Positions 6,733-10,231 of a DNA stretch of 10,231 nucleotides are shown here, piece by piece. The DNA lies in assembly GCA_910586435.1 (NCBI GenBank), contig CAJUGT010000137.1:1-10231 (forward strand), given 5' to 3'. The stretch is from an uncultured Acetatifactor sp. (lineage in GTDB: Bacteria; Bacillota; Clostridia; Lachnospirales; Lachnospiraceae). The position numbers and the translations under genes were made by a program. The stretch's first letter is position 1. The number at the start of each line of letters is the position of its first letter. The notes under the pieces are model-generated. The model did not search any database. It was not told the DNA's origin and saw only the letters and a program-made list of their open reading frames with translations.

Positions 6733-8175
6733 TTAGAATCCGCGGTACATAAATGGGTTATCACCCACCATTTGCAGCCTCCAGACGCAAAGCCAGAACA
6801 GCGCCGCCAAAATAATCGCTCCCGGCAAAGTATCCTTCCATCTTTTAAACAGCTTCATCACAATGGGAAGGCAGGCGGCAAACCCTGCTAAAAAGAGCCA
6901 CCAGTAGGCTTCCAGCGCTCTGACCCAGTCTCCCGGACTGGCACTTACGCTTGGAATCAGTCCGAACATCCTTCCAAGATATATCTGAAGCTCCTGCACA
7001 TCCACTATTTCAAAACACATCCAGCTGATAGGAATGATCACCCAAAGATACAGGTGAAGCAACATTTTTCCGGGTCCCTGTTCCAGCACCCGCAGCAATC
7101 CTGCCGCTTCCAGCTGCCTCTCTATCACAATGGCCAGCCACAATATCATCCCCCATATGATGAAGTTTGCCGTGCTTCCATGCCACACCGCAGTCAAAAC
7201 CCATACCACCAGCAGATTGAGTACTGTCCGAAACACGCCCTTCCTGTTACCGCCCAAAGGAATATAAATATATCTGGTAAACCACCTTCCCAATGTCATA
7301 TGCCACCTGCGATAAAAATCCCTCACAGTGGTTGCCATATAAGGCGTCTTAAAATTCATGGGAAGTTCAAAGCCAAGCATCCTGCCAAGTCCCACGGCCA
7401 TTAGAGAATACCCGCAGAAGTCAAAATAAATCATCATGGAATACGCAATCGCCGCCAGCCAGGCAAGCTGCGTGGAGATGCTTTCATACCCTGTCATCCC
7501 CACCTCTCTCCATAGCGAGCCCACCGTATCCGCCAGCAGTACCTTGGCCACCAGACCTAAAGTAAAAAACTTCAGCCCATCCTGAATGCCCCTGGCAGTA
7601 AACTTTCTTGCGTACAAAGCTTTACGCACCTCATTATACCTGACAATGGGTCCTGACACCAATTGAGGAAACATTGCGATATAGGCAGCAAAACATACAA
7701 AGGATGTCTCCTTCTCTTCCTCTCCCCAATACACATCTGTCAGATACGATAATACCTGAAATGTGTAGAAGCTGATACCCAACGGAAGGATTCCAGGAAT
7801 CACATATTTGTACACTGCCAGAATCCCCACATTGAACAGGACAGCAAGGATAAATAACGACCTGCGCTTTCTTTCGTAACTGCTTTTCCCATATTTTCTA
7901 TGATTCGTCTTTTTTCTTTTTCCGCCCTTTTGTCCCTGCCCTGTTGGGGCATTTTCCGTCCTTTTCCCTTTGCCGCTTCCCAGGCGCAGGCCCAGAAAGT
8001 AATTGACCAAAACCGACATCATAAGCAGGGGCAGGCTCTTCACATCTCCCAGGGCATAAAAAATAAGACTTCCTGCCAGAAGCACCAGATTTTTTATTCT
8101 CTCAGGGACCAAACCATACAGAATCAGAAAGATCGGAAGAAAATAGAGTAAAAATTTCACACTGCTGAATACCAT
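6733..8175 (-). CDS. MBOAT family membrane-bound O-acyltransferase (AlgI/DltB-like)
   Basis: A 480-residue polytopic membrane protein that probably passes acetyl or other acyl groups across the membrane for O-acylation of an extracellular polymer. AlgI-like landmarks are present: an N-terminal MVFSSVKFLLYFLP, PLGISFYTFQ, FPQLVSGPIVRY, then RRWHMTLGRWFTRYIYIPLGGN with His292, and TAVWHGS with the invariant catalytic His332. Multiple hydrophobic segments run to the C-terminus. Residues about 67-106 form an unusual Lys/Arg/Gly/Gln-rich insert, presumably a loop. The ATG at 8175 is chosen because it gives the canonical MVFSS start; GTG 8184 and ATG 8181 are in frame, and the ribosome binding site (AAAG only) is weak for all. 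It heads an operon with the SGNH gene, and the pair has the composition of alginate, D-alanyl and peptidoglycan O-acylation modules. DltB is unlikely because no dltA, dltC or dltD lies nearby. Confidence 0.92.
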   Translation of the reverse strand: MVFSSVKFLLYFLPIFLILYGLVPERIKNLVLLAGSLIFYALGDVKSLPLLMMSVLVNYFLGLRLGSGKGKRTENAPTGQGQKGGKRKKTNHRKYGKSSYERKRRSLFILAVLFNVGILAVYKYVIPGILPLGISFYTFQVLSYLTDVYWGEEEKETSFVCFAAYIAMFPQLVSGPIVRYNEVRKALYARKFTARGIQDGLKFFTLGLVAKVLLADTVGSLWREVGMTGYESISTQLAWLAAIAYSMMIYFDFCGYSLMAVGLGRMLGFELPMNFKTPYMATTVRDFYRRWHMTLGRWFTRYIYIPLGGNRKGVFRTVLNLLVVWVLTAVWHGSTANFIIWGMILWLAIVIERQLEAAGLLRVLEQGPGKMLLHLYLWVIIPISWMCFEIVDVQELQIYLGRMFGLIPSVSASPGDWVRALEAYWWLFLAGFAACLPIVMKLFKRWKDTLPGAIILAALFWLCVWRLQMVGDNPFMYRGF

Positions 8176-8212
8176 AACCATCACATCTTTCGTTTTTTCT
8201 TTCCATACTTAT

Positions 8213-8241
8213 ATACTATCCTGCATCCGCAGACTTTACAA
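8213..8241 (-). promoter_or_regulatory. Promoter for the MBOAT-SGNH operon
   Basis: TTGTAA (8236-8241), exactly 17 bp, then TAGTAT (8213-8218) on the minus strand, about 40 bp before the MBOAT start. It points away from the promoter of the plus-strand gene. Confidence 0.5.
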
Positions 8242-8269
8242 CTAAAAAATCCTTAATTTTACGTACCAA

Positions 8270-8278
8270 TTGTTACAA
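8270..8278. promoter_or_regulatory. Palindromic motif TTGTTACAA, copy 1
   Basis: A near-perfect 9-bp palindrome (TTGT-N-ACAA) in the divergent intergenic region, about 30 bp upstream of the MBOAT -35. The same motif in reverse complement occurs at 8344-8352. A shared operator is possible, but two copies of a short AT-rich palindrome may be chance. Confidence 0.25.
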
Positions 8279-8310
8279 ACCTGTATCATTTATGTAAAAT
8301 ATATGAGCTA

Positions 8311-8339
8311 TTGATTTATTCCATTGCAAATGATACTAT
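8311..8339 (+). promoter_or_regulatory. Promoter for the DUF6062-like gene
   Basis: TTGATT (8311-8316), exactly 17 bp, then TACTAT (8334-8339). A TATAAT overlaps it at 8337-8342 but with poorer -35 spacing. Transcription would start near 8346 and give a 5' leader of about 108 nt. Confidence 0.5.
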
Positions 8340-8343
8340 AATG

Positions 8344-8352
8344 TTGTAACAA
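8344..8352. promoter_or_regulatory. Palindromic motif TTGTAACAA, copy 2
   Basis: TTGT-N-ACAA again, here inside a longer palindrome GTTGTAACAAC (8343-8353). It falls on the predicted transcription start of the DUF6062-like gene, where a bound repressor would block initiation. It is the reverse complement of copy 1, 74 bp away. Confidence 0.3.
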
Positions 8353-8453
8353 CTTACACTGACATTCACGGCCACATTCGTAAATGCCGGTATTTTCCCG
8401 CCTGTACCAACGCAGAACAGTGACAATTCACAGGGGAAAGAAAGGACATATGC

Positions 8454-9215
8454 ATGAATGAACAATTATATACTATCCCGTTAAATGATGCCGTAAACGC
8501 CAACGATGAATGCCCTTTTTGTTTCATTGAACGAAAGGTGGAACAGGACCTGATTGATTTTGTCCTCGGCAGCGGCTCTTCCTACATGGAGGCGGACATT
8601 CGGGAGATGACGGACAAAGCAGGCTTCTGTAAGGCCCACTTCCAGAAAATGTTTGATTATGGCAATACCCTGGGCAACGCCTGGATTCTGAAAACCCATT
8701 ATCTGAAAATCATCTCAGAAATGAAAAAGGAGTTCTCCCATTTTAAACCGGGGAAAACATCATTCAAAGACAAATTCCGAAAGACTGCGGAAAGCAGCAA
8801 TCCCATTGTGTCCTGGGTACATGACAAGGAAAATTCCTGCTACATATGCAAGCATTTTTCGGAGACTTATCAACGATATATGGATACTTTTTTCTATCTG
8901 TGGAATCAGGACGAAGAATTTCGGACGAAAGTCAAGAATGGCAAGGGGTTTTGCCTTCCTCATTTCGGCGCGCTTTGCGAAGCTGCGGACGGAAGACTGC
9001 CCAATAACGAAAAAGAAGACTTTTATCATGTAATGCTTCCTCTCATGGAACGCAATATGGATCGCTTGTCCAAGGATGTTGCCTGGATGGTGGAAAAATT
9101 TGATTACCGCAACGCTGACGCTGATTGGAAGGACTCCAAAGACGCCATCCAGCGGGGAATGCAGAAGCTGAAAGGCGGTTATCCCGCTGACGGCCCCTAT
9201 AAAGGAGACAAATAA
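8454..9215 (+). CDS. DUF6062-family-like protein with duplicated Cys/His metal-site motifs
   Basis: A 253-residue soluble protein of unknown function. From the motif pattern I assign it, from memory, to the DUF6062 family of Firmicutes. It has no signal peptide or membrane segment. Two similar modules are visible. Module 1 has CPFC (Cys20, Cys23) and GFCKAHF (Cys59, His62); module 2 has CYIC (Cys129, Cys132) and GFCLPHF (Cys167, His170). The spacing is almost the same (36 and 35 residues between second and third cysteines), which indicates an internal duplication. Each set could bind one zinc ion through three Cys and one His; this is inferred. The rest is rich in charged helices. The ATG at 8454 has AAAGGA 7 nt upstream. 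It is transcribed divergently from the MBOAT operon and convergently with the TetR gene, 64 bp away. It is monocistronic as far as can be seen. Confidence 0.82.
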   Translation: MNEQLYTIPLNDAVNANDECPFCFIERKVEQDLIDFVLGSGSSYMEADIREMTDKAGFCKAHFQKMFDYGNTLGNAWILKTHYLKIISEMKKEFSHFKPGKTSFKDKFRKTAESSNPIVSWVHDKENSCYICKHFSETYQRYMDTFFYLWNQDEEFRTKVKNGKGFCLPHFGALCEAADGRLPNNEKEDFYHVMLPLMERNMDRLSKDVAWMVEKFDYRNADADWKDSKDAIQRGMQKLKGGYPADGPYKGDK

Positions 9216-9237
9216 CAGAAAATTGTATTGTAAGAGA

Positions 9238-9282
9238 TAAGCGGCAGAGAACTGCCCTGCGCCAGACTGTCCCTGCCGCTTA
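9238..9282. terminator. Inverted repeat between convergent genes, probable bidirectional terminator
   Basis: TAAGCGGCAG (9238-9247) and CTGCCGCTTA (9273-9282) form a perfect 10-bp stem around a 25-nt loop. The left arm can instead pair locally as GGCAG-AGAA-CTGCC. The right arm contains the stop codon of the TetR gene. No real U-run follows on either strand, so termination is inferred mainly from the position between two converging genes. Confidence 0.45.
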
Positions 9283-9882
9283 CCGATATACAATCTGTTT
9301 TACCATATCGAAATAATCACAGATTTCCCGATAAAGCATTTCCGGCTGGAACGAAGCATCCTGAAAACGCTCCGTCATCAATCCCTTGCTTGTAATTTCA
9401 AGCATTTTTCTCAGTTTCTCCCCATCCACAGAAGGCGGCAGAATACTGTAATCAATTTGTCCCACCAGCTCTGTGTATGTATCTTCCATTGCGTTTCGTT
9501 TTTCCTCCACTGCCAAAAGAGCTTCATAAGAGTCTTCCCAGAGGGAACGGTTCAGAAACTGCTGCATATAGGGATACCCCCTCATTGCGCGCATTTTGGC
9601 AAATTCTATCCGCTTCAGCACATCAAATAACTCTTTCTCCCCCTTGCCAACCGCAGAGCGCAGTTCGAGGTTCATATATCTGACACTATAATCATATACA
9701 AAGCAGTACACACCAAGTTTACTGTCAAAATAATGAAACAGCAGCCCCTTGCTGACAGCGGCTTCCCTGACGATATCATCCGTGCTGCCATGACGATACC
9801 CCTGCATGGCAAATACCTTCAGAGCGGCATTTATCATCCGGTCCTGCTTATCCTTTTTCAGATTAAAAAACTTGCTGTTCAT
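9280..9882 (-). CDS. TetR/AcrR family transcriptional regulator
   Basis: A 200-residue DNA-binding regulator of usual TetR length. The N-terminal helix-turn-helix domain (about residues 12-58) has the family signature: RMINAALKVFAMQGY, then STDDIVREAAVSKGLLFHYFDSK, with the typical recognition-helix SKGLLFHYF. The remaining helices form the variable ligand/dimer domain, which gives no clue to the inducer. The ATG at 9882 is chosen because AGAGGAG lies 6 nt upstream and the protein matches TetR from its start. The reading frame stays open upstream through a repeat to 10209, which would add 109 residues of repeat-derived peptide that is not part of the protein. The leader has no standard -35/-10 pair. 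The best promoter candidate is an extended -10 in the adjoining repeat. It ends convergently with the DUF6062-like gene; its target genes may lie beyond the window. Confidence 0.93.
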   Translation of the reverse strand: MNSKFFNLKKDKQDRMINAALKVFAMQGYRHGSTDDIVREAAVSKGLLFHYFDSKLGVYCFVYDYSVRYMNLELRSAVGKGEKELFDVLKRIEFAKMRAMRGYPYMQQFLNRSLWEDSYEALLAVEEKRNAMEDTYTELVGQIDYSILPPSVDGEKLRKMLEITSKGLMTERFQDASFQPEMLYREICDYFDMVKQIVYR

Positions 9883-9947
9883 ATCATACTCCTCTGTAAT
9901 TCGATTTCTTACTCTTTTGTGCCGGCCTCCCTGCCCAGAATATGGAC

Positions 9948-10078
9948 ACATTGTACCATGATTTTGTGCGATTCTTCGGGCACAGACCCGAAAAACCTTC
10001 TGTTTTTCGGGTTCGCTTCGCTCGCCAAATGTCCAAAGACGCATCTGCTCAAACAAGTTTGGCAGTTGCGTCTTTGGA
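9948..10078. repeat. 131-bp structured direct repeat, copy A
   Basis: This copy is identical over all 131 bases to copy B at 10101-10231. It contains a perfect 10-bp hairpin (9987-10011, CCCGAAAAAC, loop CTTCT, GTTTTTCGGG), a competing hairpin (9975-9992, TTCGGG-CACAGA-CCCGAA) and a long imperfect hairpin at 10031-10079. No transposase or coding capacity is recognised. The stretch 9883-10231 has no gene; it consists of the tetR leader and these repeats. Confidence 0.95.
9950..9958 (-). promoter_or_regulatory. Extended -10 element at the tetR-proximal end of the repeat
   Basis: The minus strand reads TGGTACAAT, a TGn extended -10 (TGG at 9956-9958, TACAAT at 9950-9955) without a good -35. Transcription would start near 9943, about 60 nt before the tetR ATG. 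The same sequence occurs in the second repeat copy at 10103-10111. Confidence 0.35.
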
Positions 10079-10100
10079 CGCTTGGCTCTGCCCTTTGCGG

Positions 10101-10231
10101 ACATTGTACCATGATTTTGTGCGATTCTTCGGGCACAGACCCGAAAAACCTTCTGTTTTTCGGGTTCGCTTCGCTCGCCAAATGTCCAAAGACGCATCTG
10201 CTCAAACAAGTTTGGCAGTTGCGTCTTTGGA
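10101..10231. repeat. 131-bp structured direct repeat, copy B, running to the window edge
   Basis: This is the second identical copy, offset by 153 bp from copy A and separated from it by a 22-bp spacer (10079-10100). The last base of the window is still within the match, so the repeat may extend or recur beyond it. An inverted pair GGACATT (10099-10105) and AATGTCC (10181-10187) brackets the central hairpins of this copy. In copy A the left arm is interrupted by two extra bases. Confidence 0.95.

Noticed and set aside
9948..10231. CRISPR array
   Set aside because: The repeated unit is 131 bp with a single 22-bp spacer and strong internal hairpins, and there are no cas genes; this does not fit a CRISPR array.

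Overview
The window looks like chromosomal DNA of a Clostridia-class Firmicute, most likely a Lachnospiraceae-type gut anaerobe. This rests on the protein styles (LysM-G5-M23 peptidase, two-motif DUF6062-like protein, NCS2 uracil permease), AGGAG-type ribosome binding sites, AT-rich promoters and moderate GC. No phage, plasmid, transposase, CRISPR, tRNA or rRNA signature is visible.

Layout. Six genes lie on the minus strand between 1 and 8175. Read in transcription order they are an MBOAT O-acyltransferase (8175-6733), a membrane-anchored SGNH hydrolase-like protein (6687-5596), a uracil/xanthine-type permease (5477-4113), an M19 dipeptidase (4015-2948) closed by a strong hairpin terminator (2890-2928), a LysM/G5/M23 cell-wall peptidase (2701-1121), and the first 306 codons of MurA (919 to beyond base 1). 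A single plus-strand gene (8454-9215) encodes a probable DUF6062 protein with two cysteine/histidine motif sets. It converges on a minus-strand TetR-type regulator (9882-9280). The end of the window (9948-10231) holds two identical 131-bp copies of a structured repeat with a 153-bp period, running off the edge.

How the genes fit together. The MBOAT/SGNH pair has the composition of known extracytoplasmic O-acylation modules (AlgI/AlgJ-X, DltB/DltD, PatA/PatB), so it probably decorates a surface polymer. The M23 peptidase and MurA both act on peptidoglycan and are adjacent. The permease and dipeptidase are probably co-transcribed scavenging functions, although the permease has its own promoter and a structured leader. 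The MBOAT and DUF6062 genes are divergently transcribed from a region of about 270 bp carrying two copies of the motif TTGTNACAA.

The most unusual material is the repeat upstream of tetR. Each copy has two mutually exclusive hairpins, a second long hairpin, and an outward-facing extended -10 sequence that may drive tetR. It keeps a reading frame open through both copies, which would tempt an annotator to give TetR a false 109-residue N-terminal extension. No complete new system can be demonstrated from this window. The repeat and the DUF6062 protein are the best candidates for follow-up.
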